DNA of 64,000 nucleotides from PNAI01 sp964575715 (GCA_964575715.1 CAZNSG010000329.1:13891-77890), one strand, 5' to 3'; positions 47,408-57,978 are shown, counted from the stretch's first letter. Translations and numbers: made by a program. The notes: generated by a model from the letters alone, not told the origin.

Positions 47408-47992
47408 GTGAACGCCCTCAGCCGCGCGTCCTCGCGCAATTATCTGCTGGCTGGTCTGGCGCTGATCGCATTGCAGGCGCTTGTCCTGCTGGCCATGGGC
47501 CGCGTTCCCATCTGCACCTGCGGCACGATCAAGCTCTGGCATGGCGTTACGCAAAGTGCGGAGAATTCCCAGCACATTTTCGACTGGTACACGTTTTCGC
47601 ATCTGCTGCACGGCGTTGCGTTCTACGCGCTGGCCTGGGTGGTGCTGCCGCGCGCGCCGCTGGCTTTGCGCCTTCTACTCGCGGTCGGGATCGAAGGCGC
47701 ATGGGAAATTCTGGAAAATACCGATTTCATCATCAACCGCTATCGCGCTGAGACAATCTCGCTCAACTATTACGGCGACAGCATTGTGAACTCGGTATCC
47801 GATACGCTTGCCATGATGGCCGGATTCGTGCTGGCGAGCAGGGCCCCAGTCGGGCTGGCCGTCGCCACCGCCGTAATCATCGAAGTCGGGCTGGCCTGGC
47901 TGATTCGCGACAATCTGACGCTCAACATCATCATGCTGCTGCATCCGCTCGACCCGGTCCGCGCTTGGCAGGCCGGTGCGGGATTGCAATAG
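47408..47992 (+). CDS. DUF2585 (UPF0314) family membrane protein
   Basis: The 194-residue protein starts at a GTG ([10 protein letters not shown]), with GAGAGG before it. It has DUF2585 features: [32 protein letters not shown] and [15 protein letters not shown], then [15 protein letters not shown]. Five hydrophobic stretches. The family is confined to alphaproteobacteria and usually lies upstream of hslU. Its function is unknown; the histidine and acidic motifs at the membrane face suggest an enzyme or metal site. Confidence 0.88.
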   Translation: MNALSRASSRNYLLAGLALIALQALVLLAMGRVPICTCGTIKLWHGVTQSAENSQHIFDWYTFSHLLHGVAFYALAWVVLPRAPLALRLLLAVGIEGAWEILENTDFIINRYRAETISLNYYGDSIVNSVSDTLAMMAGFVLASRAPVGLAVATAVIIEVGLAWLIRDNLTLNIIMLLHPLDPVRAWQAGAGLQ

Positions 47993-48020
47993 CGCGCGTG
48001 TCCGCCAATATATCCGTCGC

Positions 48021-49325
48021 ATGACCGACTTATCCCCCCGCGAAATCGTCTCAGAACTCGACCGGTTCATCATCGGTCAGAACGATGCCAAGCGCGCGGT
48101 GGCGATCGCACTGCGCAACCGCTGGCGGCGGCTGGCGCTCGACGAGAAGCTGCGCGAGGAGGTGCTGCCGAAGAACATCCTAATGATCGGCCCGACCGGG
48201 GTCGGCAAGACTGAAATCTCGCGGCGGCTGGCGCGGCTTGCGGGCGCGCCCTTCATCAAGGTCGAGGCGACCAAGTTCACTGAAGTGGGCTATGTCGGCC
48301 GCGATGTGGAGCAGATCGTGCGCGATCTGCTTGAAATCGCGATTGCACAGATCCGCGAAAGAAAGCGCAAGGATGTGCAGGCGCGCGCGGAACTCGCGGC
48401 CGAGGAGCGCGTGGTCGAGGCCCTGGTCGGCGCCAATGCCAGCGCGAGCACCAAGGATGCCTTCCGCAAGAAGCTGCGCGCGGGCGAGCTTGACGACAAG
48501 GAGATCGAAATCGAGGTGCAGGCTTCCGGCGGCGGCATGCCGCTGTTTGAAATCCCCGGCATGCCGGGCGCGCAGATGGGCGCGATCTCGATCGGCGATA
48601 TTTTCGGCAAGCTCGGCGGGCGAAGCAAGACGCGCCGGGTGAGGGTGCACGAGTCGCATGAAATCTTGATCAATGAGGAATCCGATAAATTGCTTGACCA
48701 GGAACAACTGGTGCAGGAAGCGATCAAATCGACGGAGAACAACGGCATCGTCTTCTTGGATGAAATCGACAAAATCACCGCACGTGACGGCCGCGTCGGC
48801 GGCGACGTGTCGCGCGAAGGCGTGCAGCGCGATCTGCTGCCGCTGATCGAGGGCACCACGGTTTCGACCAAGCATGGCTCGATCAAGACCGACCATATTC
48901 TGTTCATCGCGTCAGGCGCATTTCACATTTCCAAGCCGTCCGACCTGCTGCCGGAGCTGCAAGGGCGATTGCCAATCCGGGTTGAGCTCAATCCGCTGAG
49001 CCGTGACGATTTGCGGCGCATTCTCACCGAACCCGATGCCGCGCTGATCAAGCAATACATCGCGCTGATGGCGACCGAGGGGGTGACGCTTAGTTTCACC
49101 GAGGATGCCATCGACGCCATCGCCGATGTCGCGGTCTTGGTCAATTCCAGCATCGAGAACATCGGCGCGCGGCGCCTGCAGACGGTGATGGAGCGCGTGC
49201 TGGATGAAATTTCTTTTTCCGCCACCGACCGCGCGGGTGAGACGGTGAAGATCGATGCCGAATATGTACGCAAGAACGTGGGCGATCTCGCCAAGAATGC
49301 GGATTTGAGCCGGTTTATTCTCTAG
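48021..49325 (+). CDS. hslU: ATP-dependent protease ATPase subunit HslU
   Basis: The 434-residue AAA+ unfoldase feeds HslV. It starts [22 protein letters not shown], has Walker [16 protein letters not shown] (about 57), the pore GYVGRD, Walker [11 protein letters not shown] (about 250) and the sensor-2 region [20 protein letters not shown]. The I-domain between the Walker motifs is present. It overlaps no neighbour, and the DUF2585 gene lies 28 nt upstream. Confidence 0.97.
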   Translation: MTDLSPREIVSELDRFIIGQNDAKRAVAIALRNRWRRLALDEKLREEVLPKNILMIGPTGVGKTEISRRLARLAGAPFIKVEATKFTEVGYVGRDVEQIVRDLLEIAIAQIRERKRKDVQARAELAAEERVVEALVGANASASTKDAFRKKLRAGELDDKEIEIEVQASGGGMPLFEIPGMPGAQMGAISIGDIFGKLGGRSKTRRVRVHESHEILINEESDKLLDQEQLVQEAIKSTENNGIVFLDEIDKITARDGRVGGDVSREGVQRDLLPLIEGTTVSTKHGSIKTDHILFIASGAFHISKPSDLLPELQGRLPIRVELNPLSRDDLRRILTEPDAALIKQYIALMATEGVTLSFTEDAIDAIADVAVLVNSSIENIGARRLQTVMERVLDEISFSATDRAGETVKIDAEYVRKNVGDLAKNADLSRFIL

Positions 49326-49717
49326 GTTTGCGATTGAGAGCGCGCACTCAGCAGATAGCACGCGAAGAGCACGACCCAAACGAAATCGATCGCGACGGCA
49401 ATTCCCGCCTGGTGGCTGAGATAACGTCCACCGTGCGAAAGCACCAAGGCAACAAAGATCAGCTTGCTAGCACCGGCGATTATCAAGGCGAGAGGGCGAA
49501 CCGCCGGGGTGAACGCGCCATAGATCAGCATCGCTCCCATCAGTGTAATCAGCACGCCCCAATTTCGCACGACGATATGGGCAAGCGGGCTATCCAGCGT
49601 CTCCCCGAACATGGAGAGAAGCGCCGTTTGTGGCGCGATTGCCGCGTATACCATCGTGCAGGTCAGCGCGCCCGACACGAGCATGATCCATTTGATTTTA
49701 GCTGCGATGAAGTTCAT
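49322..49717 (-). CDS. Small four-helix membrane protein of unknown function
   Basis: The 131-residue protein starts [16 protein letters not shown] and has four hydrophobic helices separated by short loops: about 8-26, 44-64, 70-90 and 105-122. A few Arg/Lys residues sit at the ends. It ends a few bases over the hslU stop on the opposite strand. I do not recognise the family. Predicted inner-membrane protein. Confidence 0.65.
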   Translation of the reverse strand: MNFIAAKIKWIMLVSGALTCTMVYAAIAPQTALLSMFGETLDSPLAHIVVRNWGVLITLMGAMLIYGAFTPAVRPLALIIAGASKLIFVALVLSHGGRYLSHQAGIAVAIDFVWVVLFACYLLSARSQSQT

Positions 49718-49810
49718 AGCGGTCCTTTGGCGATCCTTTGGCGGTCCTTTCGTGAGCGAGCGTATGGCGCGCAAACGCCATGAATGAACATGAATGAAAA
49801 TGTCGCAGGA

Positions 49811-50374
49811 TCACTTCGACTTGCGCAGACGCACATAAAGCGCGCCCTGCCCGCCGTGGCCAACGTGCGCGTCCTCGAAGCCGACGACTAGGCTGCGGAA
49901 CTCCGGGAGTTTTAGCCACATCGGCACTTGACGCTTGAGCACACCGCGCTCGCCATCGCCGCCACGCGCGCCCTTGCCGGCGATGACAAGGACATTCTTG
50001 GCGCCTTTGGCTTGAGCGGCGCGCAGAAAGCGATGCAAGGCATCGTGCGCCTGCGCCTGGGTGCGCCCATGCAGGTCGAGCCGCCCGTCGATTTTGTCGG
50101 TTCCGCGCGCCAGGCGCTGCTTCATGCGGCGGGAGAGCGGCGCGAGCGCAGGCGTCGGCGCGGGCTTCACTGCGGGTTTCACCGGCAAAGTTGCAACGGC
50201 AACGGACCGGGCTTTGACCGCAGCTTTACGTGGCGCGCGATCGATGGCCGCAGATGCGGGCTTAGATTCTTTTTGCGGTTCTTTTTGAGGCCGCAGCGGC
50301 GCAATCGAACGGGTAATACCCGTCCACAATTCGCGTTCATCGTCTCGGAGCCGCCGGTCCGGCCCGCCGCTCAT
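49811..50374 (-). CDS. Smr/MutS2-type domain protein
   Basis: The 187-residue protein has a basic, Pro/Ala-rich N-terminal half of low complexity and a C-terminal Smr domain (about 100-185): LDLHGRTQAQAHDALHRFL, VLVIAGKGARGGDGERGVL and HGGQGALYVRLRK. Smr domains nick DNA or act on RNA. The start overlaps the mltA stop by four bases (ATGA), so it is translated with it, a common pair in alphaproteobacteria. Confidence 0.9.
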   Translation of the reverse strand: MSGGPDRRLRDDERELWTGITRSIAPLRPQKEPQKESKPASAAIDRAPRKAAVKARSVAVATLPVKPAVKPAPTPALAPLSRRMKQRLARGTDKIDGRLDLHGRTQAQAHDALHRFLRAAQAKGAKNVLVIAGKGARGGDGERGVLKRQVPMWLKLPEFRSLVVGFEDAHVGHGGQGALYVRLRKSK

Positions 50375-51747
50375 GGCGCGGACTCAGGCTTAGTCTCGGG
50401 TTTGGGCCCGGCGCCGGATTGCTGCTTTTGCTCGGCAGCGGGTTTCTCGGAGAATTTATCCGGCTTGTCCTCGATTTTGTTTTCGATCTTGGCAAACACT
50501 GGCCGTGGGCGTGGCAAGGGTGTACGCGCGCCGGCTGTAATGGGATCGATGTCGCGTGGGATCAGCATGGTGAATTCGCCCGGATGACGAATTCGCCCCG
50601 CGACGCTCGCCGCCAGATCGCCCGCGCCGAAATAGAGGTCGGCGCGGGCCGGACCGAGGATGGCGCCGCCGGTGTCCTGCGCCACCATCAGACGGCGGAA
50701 TTTGGTCCCGGGTTTTTCGCTTGCGATCGGCAGGTCCGCATCGATGAAAAACGGCGTGCCGTAGACGTGGAGGAACCGATCGACCGCGATCGAGCGGCCG
50801 GGCGTGAGCGATACGCCCTGCGCGCCGGCCGGCTCTTCGTGATCGGCAAGACCGGTCTCGCGAAAGAATACGAACGACTTGTTGCGGCGGCGCAACTCCT
50901 TGCCCTCGGCCGGATTGGCCTGCATCCACTCACGAATGCGGTCCATCGACATCTCGTCTTTCGGCACGATATTGCGTTCAATGAGGACGCGGCCGATCGG
51001 GGTATAGGGCCAGCCGTTCTGGCTATCGTAGTTGAGGCGCATGATCGAGCCATCCGGCAGCTTTATCCGCGCCGAACCCTGGATCTGGGCAAAGAACAAA
51101 TCGGTCGGGTCCTTGACCCAGGCGATTTCAAGCTGCCGGCCAGCGAGCGCGCCTTCTTCAATCGCGGTTCGGTCGTAGAAAAAGCCCGTTTCACGGCGGG
51201 CAAATTTGCGCCAACCCGACGCGCCGAGTGATGCGCTTGCCACCTTCCGGCGCGGCGTGCGCAGGGCGAGATTGGGCGGCGTGCGATAGACCGGCACGTT
51301 GAATTCGGCGCTGGCCACCCGCGAGCCCAGAACGATTGGTTCGTAATAGCCGGTGAGAAATCCCTTGCTCTCGCCGAGCGGGGCGATGCGCATCGGACGG
51401 AAATTCCGCTCGAAGAAGGCGCGCGCCATTTCCTTGTTGTGCGGGTGCGCGGCGAGCGCGCGGCGGCAAGCTGCTTGCAACGCGGCATAGAGCGCGCTCC
51501 CCTCGCGACCGGGAGGCGTGCCGCGAATCATTACCTTGCAACTGTTGAGAAAGGTGGAAAAGGAAGCAGCGTGGTCGTCCGTTGCCCAGCCGCCGATCTC
51601 GGACCACTCCACCGTTTCGAGCTGCGCGTTCGAAATCTGTATCGGCCCGTGCTCGGCTACCGACACCGCCGTGCCGGCAAACAAGCTCATCGCGGCTCCC
51701 GCGATCCGCCAGCAGCTAGCGTGAAAAGGCCATCGCAATCCGTTCAT
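50371..51747 (-). CDS. mltA: Membrane-bound lytic murein transglycosylase A
   Basis: The protein of about 458 residues has a signal peptide after MNGLRWPFHASCWR. It then shows the MltA fold: FLTGYYEPIV (about 130), FFAQIQGSARIKLPDG, WPYTPIGRVL and the catalytic DTGGAILGPARADLYFGAG near residue 350. It cuts peptidoglycan to anhydro products. The C-terminus is a Lys/Pro/Glu-rich tail. The start overlaps the Tim44-like stop (ATGA), so the three genes Tim44-mltA-Smr are one operon. Confidence 0.93.
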   Translation of the reverse strand: MNGLRWPFHASCWRIAGAAMSLFAGTAVSVAEHGPIQISNAQLETVEWSEIGGWATDDHAASFSTFLNSCKVMIRGTPPGREGSALYAALQAACRRALAAHPHNKEMARAFFERNFRPMRIAPLGESKGFLTGYYEPIVLGSRVASAEFNVPVYRTPPNLALRTPRRKVASASLGASGWRKFARRETGFFYDRTAIEEGALAGRQLEIAWVKDPTDLFFAQIQGSARIKLPDGSIMRLNYDSQNGWPYTPIGRVLIERNIVPKDEMSMDRIREWMQANPAEGKELRRRNKSFVFFRETGLADHEEPAGAQGVSLTPGRSIAVDRFLHVYGTPFFIDADLPIASEKPGTKFRRLMVAQDTGGAILGPARADLYFGAGDLAASVAGRIRHPGEFTMLIPRDIDPITAGARTPLPRPRPVFAKIENKIEDKPDKFSEKPAAEQKQQSGAGPKPETKPESAP

Positions 51748-52460
51748 TGTCCGGCTTCGGTGGCGATCAGTTTCCAATTGGGATCGTTTGCGGCGATATC
51801 GCGCGCGAATGTCCACACGTCGGTGACGTCGCTGACCTTGTCGGGGCTGCCGTCGATGATGGCGCGCGATCGATCGCGCGTAACGGTGATGAGCTGCGAT
51901 ACAAACCGGATCGTAATCTGTGCAGCGCGCGCGCGCATTTCGGCACCGATGATATCGGCGGCCGAAATCGCCACGAAACGGGTCTCGACGGTTTCACCGC
52001 GCGTCTCGCGCTCACGAATCGCGGTCTCGAAGCCTTCGTAGACTTCGCGCGAAAGCAGATTCTTGAGCGTACGGCGATCGCCGTTGGCATAGGCACTGAC
52101 GATCATCTCGTAGGCGGCGCGGGCGCCGGCAATGAAATGCTTGGGGTCGAAGTCCTTGTCCTCGCGCTCGATGGTATCGAAACCGGCGGCGAGCGCGGAG
52201 CCTTGCTCGGCGATGCCTTTCCAACGATCCACGGGCTCGGCCGGTTCTTCGGATTTCTGCGCCGTATCCGGCGCGCGGCCAGGCAAGGCGACGACTTTGT
52301 CAGTGGTGGCGGTGCGCGCCGAATCACGCGCGGAAAAAGGATCGTAGGGCGGCCGTTCGCGGCCGGTGCGCTGGCCAAGAACGCTGCGCAGCCGGAGGAA
52401 AATGAACACCGCCAAGGCCAAAAAGATAATGGTATAAATATCGAACATAACGTTTCGCAT
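51744..52460 (-). CDS. Tim44/TimA-domain membrane-anchored protein
   Basis: The 238-residue protein has one N-terminal hydrophobic anchor (MFDIYTIIFLALAVFIFLRL, written from residue 5), a disordered linker with basic and acidic residues, and a C-terminal Tim44-like domain (about 105-235): FLNGARAAYEMIV-like AGARAAYEMIVSAYANGD, VYEGFETAIRERE, and DVWTFARDIAANDPNWKL. The bacterial relatives bind substrates or other proteins at the membrane; the role is unclear. It heads the operon with mltA and Smr. Confidence 0.85.
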   Translation of the reverse strand: MRNVMFDIYTIIFLALAVFIFLRLRSVLGQRTGRERPPYDPFSARDSARTATTDKVVALPGRAPDTAQKSEEPAEPVDRWKGIAEQGSALAAGFDTIEREDKDFDPKHFIAGARAAYEMIVSAYANGDRRTLKNLLSREVYEGFETAIRERETRGETVETRFVAISAADIIGAEMRARAAQITIRFVSQLITVTRDRSRAIIDGSPDKVSDVTDVWTFARDIAANDPNWKLIATEAGQ

Positions 52461-52667
52461 GCTCCCGACAGCCGAGACGGGACAGGCACTTCGCGGTCTT
52501 TACATCCGCGATACTGAAGGCCGGTTCCGCTTTAATGGTTCCGCTCTAATAATGTAAGCATACGACTTTGGCCAACCGGAGGCGCGTCGGAGGACCTGTC
52601 GTACCGCGGGGCAACCATAAACGATCCCTACCGCTACGCCAACCTCGCTGCTATGGGAATGACTGCC

Positions 52668-53138
52668 ATGGTAAAATGGATTTTTATTGGGCTTCTGGCT
52701 GTACCCATTGCAGAAATCGCCGTTTTCATCCTTCTTGTCGCCAATATTGGGCTTGCCTGGACGCTAGGGTTGATGCTGGCAACGACAGCGGCCGGGCTCC
52801 TTGTGCTGCGTTGGGCCGGCCAGGGACGGATAGCCCTTTTCCGCAGCGTCTCCGATGGCGGGATGCGCGGGATCGAGGCCGGAATTGAAGCCAATCCCAA
52901 TGGGTTCCTGGTTATTCTGGGCGGAATTCTGCTGGTGCTGCCAGGATTCATCACCGATGCGATTGGAGCACTCCTGCTGCTGGTTCCGATCCGGCATTGC
53001 TGTGAATGGGCCTTTCGCCGCATGGCTGCTCCGCACGGAAGGAGCAAGGATCCGGTGGTCGATCTGAATGCCGGCGAGTGGCATGAGCTGCCGGACCGAG
53101 AACTCGATAACCGGCACGGTAATTCCGGCAGGCAGTGA
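52668..53138 (+). CDS. FxsA family membrane protein
   Basis: The 156-residue protein starts MVKWIFIGLLAVPIAEIAVFI, with three transmembrane helices and FxsA-type segments such as VANIGLAWTLGLMLATTAAG and NPNGFLVILGGILLVLPGFITDAIGALLL. The C-terminus is polar. Ec FxsA helps phage T7 exclusion escape when overproduced. The role in the cell is unknown. It is divergent from Tim44-like and followed by secB. Confidence 0.88.
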   Translation: MVKWIFIGLLAVPIAEIAVFILLVANIGLAWTLGLMLATTAAGLLVLRWAGQGRIALFRSVSDGGMRGIEAGIEANPNGFLVILGGILLVLPGFITDAIGALLLLVPIRHCCEWAFRRMAAPHGRSKDPVVDLNAGEWHELPDRELDNRHGNSGRQ

Positions 53139-53219
53139 GCTGTTCTTGTCCAGCCGGTGGCGCTGTGTTAGCCAAAACGCCGATTATGAGCGGCGCGCAA
53201 CATGTCGCCGGAGGATCGT

Positions 53220-53735
53220 ATGAGCATCACCAATGGCGGCCAAGGCGACGGACAGGCTGCAAATCCCGCGCAGAATCAGGCGCAAAATCCCTTGCCGCAG
53301 CTCCATGTGCTGGCCCAATACATCAAGGATTTCTCCTTCGAAAATCCCAATGCGCCGCGCTCGCTCAGTCCCGGCCAACAGCCGTCCGTCACTCTTAATA
53401 TCAACGTCAACGCCAATGCGCTGCCCTCAAACGATGTCGAGGTGGAGCTCAAACTTGAAGGCAAAGCGGAAGCCGCAGGTACCGTCATGTTCAGCTTCGA
53501 TCTTGCGTTCGCCGGGATATTCCGCATTCAAAATGTCCCGCAAGATAGTATGCATCCGCTGGTCATGATTGAGTGTCCGCGGCTCTTGTTCCCGTTCGCG
53601 CGTGAAATTGTCGCATCGGTGGTGCGCAGTGGCGGGTTCCCGCAGTTTCTGATCGAACCGATCGATTTTGTCGCGCTCTATCGCCAGCGAACGGCGGCGC
53701 AGATGCCGCCGCAGCCAGCTGCTCCGGCAACGTAA
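53220..53735 (+). CDS. secB: Protein-export chaperone SecB
   Basis: The 171-residue chaperone holds preproteins for SecA. Family segments [40 protein letters not shown] and [14 protein letters not shown] [29 protein letters not shown] are clear. GGAGG lies five bases before ATG 53220, so the six extra upstream residues are rejected. The N-terminus is a Gln/Asn/Pro-rich tail. Confidence 0.95.
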   Translation: MSITNGGQGDGQAANPAQNQAQNPLPQLHVLAQYIKDFSFENPNAPRSLSPGQQPSVTLNINVNANALPSNDVEVELKLEGKAEAAGTVMFSFDLAFAGIFRIQNVPQDSMHPLVMIECPRLLFPFAREIVASVVRSGGFPQFLIEPIDFVALYRQRTAAQMPPQPAAPAT

Positions 53736-53744
53736 TTGCTTTTT

Positions 53745-54467
53745 TCAGGTCTCGGTGGTTTTGTTGGCTGAAGGCGCAGATAAATAATCCCGCCACAATA
53801 CGTTCGGCCCCAGCCTTGCCACGAAGTCACGGTGCAGCGCGCGCTCGGCCGAAGTGATGCGCGGCGCCAGCGGCTGAGGACGATCGCGCTGGGTCGCGCT
53901 TTGACCGCGCGCTTCCACGACATTGTGGGCCGCTTCGGCCAACCCGAGCAGCGCCTGGCGCGCGCCAATCAATTCCAGATAGACTTCGGCGAGCAGCTCG
54001 GCGTCGAGCAGAGCGCCATGCTTTTTTCTGCGCCTGTCGTCAATCTTGTAGCGCGCACAAAGATCTTCGAGCCGGTTCGCGCTGCCCGGGTGCTTGCGGC
54101 GAGCCAGCATCAGAGTGTCGATGAGGCGATCGCGGGCAAGCGTTGGGCGCGCTGCGCGTTCCAATTCGGCGTTGAGAAAGCCAAGGTCGAAGAGCGCGTT
54201 GTGCGCGACCAGCGGATCGTCGGCAAGAAACACGAGCAAGTCGTCGACCACGACCAAAAATGAAGGTTTATCGTTGAGAAATTCGGCGCTCAGCCCATGC
54301 ACCGCGAATGCCTCCGGTGGAATATCGCGTTCCGGATTAAGATAGCGATGGAAGGTGTTGCCGGTGGGTATTCGATTGACCAGTTCGATGCAGCCAATCT
54401 CGATCATGCGGTGTCCCTGCGCCGGATCGAGGCCGGTCGTCTCGGTATCGAACACGATTTCCCGCAT
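53745..54467 (-). CDS. dnaQ: DNA polymerase III epsilon subunit (proofreading exonuclease)
   Basis: The 240-residue 3'-5' exonuclease has the three Exo motifs: VFDTETTGLDP near residue 5 (Asp, Glu), VAHNALFDLGFLNAEL near 90 and LDAELLAEVYLEL near 155 with HGALLDA just before. The C-terminal part binds the polymerase alpha subunit. It lies next to coaE with 25 nt, and both lie in the origin-proximal cluster. Confidence 0.96.
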   Translation of the reverse strand: MREIVFDTETTGLDPAQGHRMIEIGCIELVNRIPTGNTFHRYLNPERDIPPEAFAVHGLSAEFLNDKPSFLVVVDDLLVFLADDPLVAHNALFDLGFLNAELERAARPTLARDRLIDTLMLARRKHPGSANRLEDLCARYKIDDRRRKKHGALLDAELLAEVYLELIGARQALLGLAEAAHNVVEARGQSATQRDRPQPLAPRITSAERALHRDFVARLGPNVLWRDYLSAPSANKTTET

Positions 54468-54492
54468 CTATTTTAAAATCCCTAATCGCGAA

Positions 54493-55089
54493 TCATTGCT
54501 GCCGCATAGGCATATTCGCAATGGCGGCAAGAATGTCATGCACCTGGGCGCGGGCGGATTCAATGCCGCGCGACGTATCCACCACAAAATCCGCCCGGCG
54601 GCGCTTTTCGGCGTCGGGCAACTGCCGGGCCAGTAGCGCTTCGAACTGGGCCTTCGCTATGCCGCGTTCAAGCACACGCGCGCGCTGCACGTCCGGCGGT
54701 GCCGTGACAACGACCACCGCGTCGACGCGCCGATCGCCACCGGTCTCGAATAAGAGCGGAATGTCGAGAATGGCGAACTTGGCACCCGCCTTTCCGGCCT
54801 GTTCGAGAAAACTGGCTTCAGCCTGGCGCACCAGCGGATGCACGATCGCCTCAAGCCGCCGCAATGCCTCGGGGTTGCCCACAATGCACCGGCCGAGTGC
54901 CGCACGATCAACCTTGTGGTCCTTCGTCGTGCCGGGAAATGCCGCTTCGATCGCCGCCACCGCCTCGCCCTCGTAGAGTCGATGTACACACGCGTCGGCG
55001 TCGTGCACCGGCACGCCGGCATTGGCAAACAGTTTTGCCGTTGTGGTCTTGCCCATTCCAATCGAGCCGGTCAGGCCGAGCACGAACAT
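54493..55089 (-). CDS. coaE: Dephospho-CoA kinase
   Basis: The 198-residue kinase adds the 3' phosphate in the last step of coenzyme A synthesis. The P-loop is [20 protein letters not shown], and [10 protein letters not shown] and the [15 protein letters not shown] segment follow. ATG 55089 has AGAGG upstream; a longer frame into the maf gene is rejected. Together with dnaQ and maf it forms a widespread cluster next to the origin in alphaproteobacteria. Confidence 0.95.
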   Translation of the reverse strand: MFVLGLTGSIGMGKTTTAKLFANAGVPVHDADACVHRLYEGEAVAAIEAAFPGTTKDHKVDRAALGRCIVGNPEALRRLEAIVHPLVRQAEASFLEQAGKAGAKFAILDIPLLFETGGDRRVDAVVVVTAPPDVQRARVLERGIAKAQFEALLARQLPDAEKRRRADFVVDTSRGIESARAQVHDILAAIANMPMRQQ

Positions 55090-55114
55090 GGATGCCTCTT
55101 GGATCCTTGTTGCA

Positions 55115-55735
55115 TCATCTTGCGAGCATTCCATGCTGGCGCAGCCAATGCAGCAACGGCAACAGCGGCAGGCCAAGAATGGTGGAATAATCACCTTCAA
55201 TCTTATCAAACAACTGGATGCCGACGCCTTCGAATTGATAACCGCCAACGCTCGTCAAGGCCGCGTTGCCAACGGCATGAAGGTAGCTATCGAGAAACGC
55301 GTCGGAGAAGTCGCACATGGTCAAGCTTGCGGAGTCGACATGCTCGAACAGAAGCTTGCCGTCCTGCGCCAGCGCTATGGCGGAATGCAGCATGTGGGTC
55401 TTGCCGCGCAGCGCTTCAAGCTGTGCGCGCGCGCCGGCGCGATCAACGGACTTGGAGAAGCGCCGCTCGCCCAGCGCGAGTGTCTGGTCGGCGCCGAGTA
55501 CGATGCGTGAGGGATTGTCGACTGCGACCGCGCGCGCCTTTTCACGGGCAAGCAGCAACGCGGCAGCGCTTGATCCGATCGCGCCGGCCTTTGCCTCGAT
55601 CGCGCGCTCGTCGATGGAGGCAGGCTGTACCGTGACTTCCACACCCGCAGCCTCCAGCAGCTTACGGCGTATGGTGCTTTTGGACGCAAGCAGCAACGGA
55701 TGGGGCGGAAGCCAGAGCGGCATGATCATGTTCAT
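55115..55735 (-). CDS. maf: Maf-family nucleotide pyrophosphatase
   Basis: The 206-residue protein starts with [21 protein letters not shown] and has [18 protein letters not shown] and the C-terminal [28 protein letters not shown]. Maf proteins hydrolyse modified or canonical NTPs and can halt cell division in excess. Overlaps the ppsR stop. Typical length. Confidence 0.94.
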   Translation of the reverse strand: MNMIMPLWLPPHPLLLASKSTIRRKLLEAAGVEVTVQPASIDERAIEAKAGAIGSSAAALLLAREKARAVAVDNPSRIVLGADQTLALGERRFSKSVDRAGARAQLEALRGKTHMLHSAIALAQDGKLLFEHVDSASLTMCDFSDAFLDSYLHAVGNAALTSVGGYQFEGVGIQLFDKIEGDYSTILGLPLLPLLHWLRQHGMLAR

Positions 55736-56571
55736 GTCGCCGGCATGCGACGGCGATCAGCGAGCAGCGTTATTACCGCGGCGGCGGTCTCCTCAATGGA
55801 GCGGCGCGTGACGTCGATGCTTGGCCAATTGTGCTTGGCGAACAACTTGCGCGAGAAGGCCACCTCCGCGGCGACCGCATGCTTGTCGATGTACTGGTCG
55901 GCGTCGTGCTCGGCTTTGAGCCCCAACAGCCGGTTCTGGCGAATCTGCACAATACGCTCGGGGCTAGCGTAGAGCCCGACCACCAGCGGCTGGGAGAGCT
56001 GTTCGAGCGGCACCGGCAGCGCCATGCTGGGTACCAGCGGAACGTTTGCGGTCTTCACGCCGCGGTTGGCCAGATATATCGAGGTCGGCGTTTTCGAGGT
56101 GCGCGAAACACCGATCAACACCACATCGGCTTCCTCCAAGCCATCGGTATGCTGACCATCGTCATGCAACATGGTGAAGTTGAGGGCGTCGATGCGCTTG
56201 AAATATTCCGCATTGAGTGTGTGCTGAGCACCAACACGCGGTTTGGTTTCGCCGCCGAGGTAGGATTGGAACAATTGCAGCACCGGCCCGAGAATCGAGA
56301 GATACGGAAGCCCGAGAGAGCGGCATTTGTTCTCGAGTCGTTTGGCCAGTTCGTGGTCGAGCAGCGTGTAGAGTACGATTCCGGGATATTCCTCGATGGC
56401 TGAAAGAACGCGATCAAGCTGCTTATGCGTGCGCACCAGGGGGTGCATATGTTCGACCGGAGACATGCCAGCATATTGAGCCGCAGCTGCACGGCCAACC
56501 GTGATGAGTGTCTCCCCGGTTGCGTCCGAGACAAGATGAAGATGGAAATAGCTCTCGCTGCGCGCCGTCAT
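55732..56571 (-). CDS. PpsR-type kinase/pyrophosphorylase (DUF299)
   Basis: The 279-residue protein of the DUF299 family regulates PEP synthase (or pyruvate phosphate dikinase) by ADP-dependent phosphorylation and phosphorolysis. The P-loop-like [18 protein letters not shown] is at about 150, and [12 protein letters not shown] is the conserved start. ATG 56571 is preferred; a TTG at 56634 would extend it into the DnaA-box-containing gap. This gene with hemE flanks the replication origin in Caulobacter and Rickettsia (there called RP001). Overlaps maf by four bases. Confidence 0.92.
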   Translation of the reverse strand: MTARSESYFHLHLVSDATGETLITVGRAAAAQYAGMSPVEHMHPLVRTHKQLDRVLSAIEEYPGIVLYTLLDHELAKRLENKCRSLGLPYLSILGPVLQLFQSYLGGETKPRVGAQHTLNAEYFKRIDALNFTMLHDDGQHTDGLEEADVVLIGVSRTSKTPTSIYLANRGVKTANVPLVPSMALPVPLEQLSQPLVVGLYASPERIVQIRQNRLLGLKAEHDADQYIDKHAVAAEVAFSRKLFAKHNWPSIDVTRRSIEETAAAVITLLADRRRMPAT

Positions 56572-56937
56572 CGGTTTGGGCAGTATAAACTGTGGATCAG
56601 TGGGGAGGAGGCCATGCCTTTGCGGTGAGCGCAAGCGCTGAAGGTTAATAAGGTGATTTCATGTCCACATGAGTGTCGGTGGGAGACTGAGGCGCGTAAG
56701 TGGAATGCACAGAGGGAAGTCTGAAATTTTGATATGACAAAGATTCTTTACAAGGCTCTTAACCCTTGAAATATCGGTGTAATATGTGGTCAACCGATGT
56801 GTAGATACAAGACTTGTAATTGTGGGGAAAAGCCCGAGTATTGTGGATGCGATGTGAAGTCACAAGCATGAGTCCTATGCCTGCATCAAAACACTACAAT
56901 AAAAGAGTCTAGATATATTTTATTGAAGAAGAGCGTC
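56572..56937. other. Probable chromosomal replication origin (oriC)
   Basis: The AT-rich gap between ppsR and hemE has five DnaA-box-like nonamers versus TTATCCACA: 56591-56599 (8 of 9, minus-sense TGTGGATCA), 56661-56669 (7/9), 56785-56793 (7/9), 56821-56829 (7/9) and 56842-56850 (7/9). There are also GANTC (CcrM) sites at 56742, 56870 and 56905 and a CtrA-half-site-like TTAACCC at 56759. In several alphaproteobacteria the origin lies exactly between these genes. Genes on each side read away from it. It holds no convincing gene. Confirmation needs cumulative GC skew. Confidence 0.75.
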
Positions 56938-57978
56938 TTGACGGGAATCTCAATCCAGCAGCCGTTTTTGAACGTTCTCGATGGTGTTCATCAGGCCAGA
57001 CCACCGGTTTGGCTGATGCGCCAGGCGGGGCGCTATCTGCCCGAATATCGCGAAATTCGCGCAAGCATGAAAAGCGTGCTCGAGCTTTGTTTTTCGCCAA
57101 AACTTGCGGCCGAAGTGACGCTGCAACCGGTGCGGCGCTTTGGCTTTGATGCGGCGATCTTGTTTTCGGACATTTTGGTGATTCCGCATGCGCTGGGCCG
57201 GAGCGTGAAATTCGTAAGTGGCGAAGGTCCGCGGCTTGAACCGATTGGCGAGCCCAGTGTAGTCGCGAAAATGCGCGGCAAGCTGGATCAGAATATGCTT
57301 GCGCCGATCTACGAGACGATCCGGATTGTCAAACAGCAACTGCCGTCGCACGTGGGCTTTCTTGGTTTTTGTGGCGCGCCATGGACGGTTGCCACCTACA
57401 TGATTGCGGGCGAAGGCACGCCCGACCAGGCGCCGGCGCGGCTGTTTGCGTATCGCCATGCGGAAGCCTTCGGGCGGCTGATCGATATTTTGGTCGAGGC
57501 CTCGGTGGACTATCTGGTCGCTCAATTCAAAGCCGGTGTCGATGCGGTGCAGATCTTCGATACGTGGGCCGGCGTGCTGCCGCCGGCGGAATTCGAGCGC
57601 TGGTGTATTGCGCCCACGCAGCGGATCGTCAGCGCATTGCGGCGCGAAGTGCCGGCTGCGCGGGTGATCGGATTTCCGCGTGGTGCGGGAACGATGCTTG
57701 AAAAATACGTCGACGCCTTGGCTCTCAACGCGGTCGGCCTCGATTGGATGATCGACCGTGCGGTTGCGCGCGAGCGCATCCAGAGTCGCGTGGCGGTACA
57801 GGGCAATCTCGATCCGCTGGTGCTCCTGGCAGGAGGCGCGGCGCTCGATCGTGAGGTCGACAATGTGCTTGAGGCCTTCGCGGGCGGGCCGTTCGTGTTC
57901 AATCTGGGCCACGGCATCCTGCCGCAGACGCCGGTCGAACACGTGGAGCGGATGCTTAAGCGTGTGCGCCGTTCCTGA
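56938..57978 (+). CDS. hemE: Uroporphyrinogen decarboxylase
   Basis: The protein of about 346 residues makes coproporphyrinogen III in haem synthesis. [19 protein letters not shown] is the conserved N-terminal signature, followed by [31 protein letters not shown] and [15 protein letters not shown]. The start is uncertain: TTG 56938 has AAGAAGAG four bases before it, while TTG 56923 has no ribosome site. No ATG exists in the right place. It is the first gene right of the origin. Confidence 0.94.
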   Translation: MTGISIQQPFLNVLDGVHQARPPVWLMRQAGRYLPEYREIRASMKSVLELCFSPKLAAEVTLQPVRRFGFDAAILFSDILVIPHALGRSVKFVSGEGPRLEPIGEPSVVAKMRGKLDQNMLAPIYETIRIVKQQLPSHVGFLGFCGAPWTVATYMIAGEGTPDQAPARLFAYRHAEAFGRLIDILVEASVDYLVAQFKAGVDAVQIFDTWAGVLPPAEFERWCIAPTQRIVSALRREVPAARVIGFPRGAGTMLEKYVDALALNAVGLDWMIDRAVARERIQSRVAVQGNLDPLVLLAGGAALDREVDNVLEAFAGGPFVFNLGHGILPQTPVEHVERMLKRVRRS

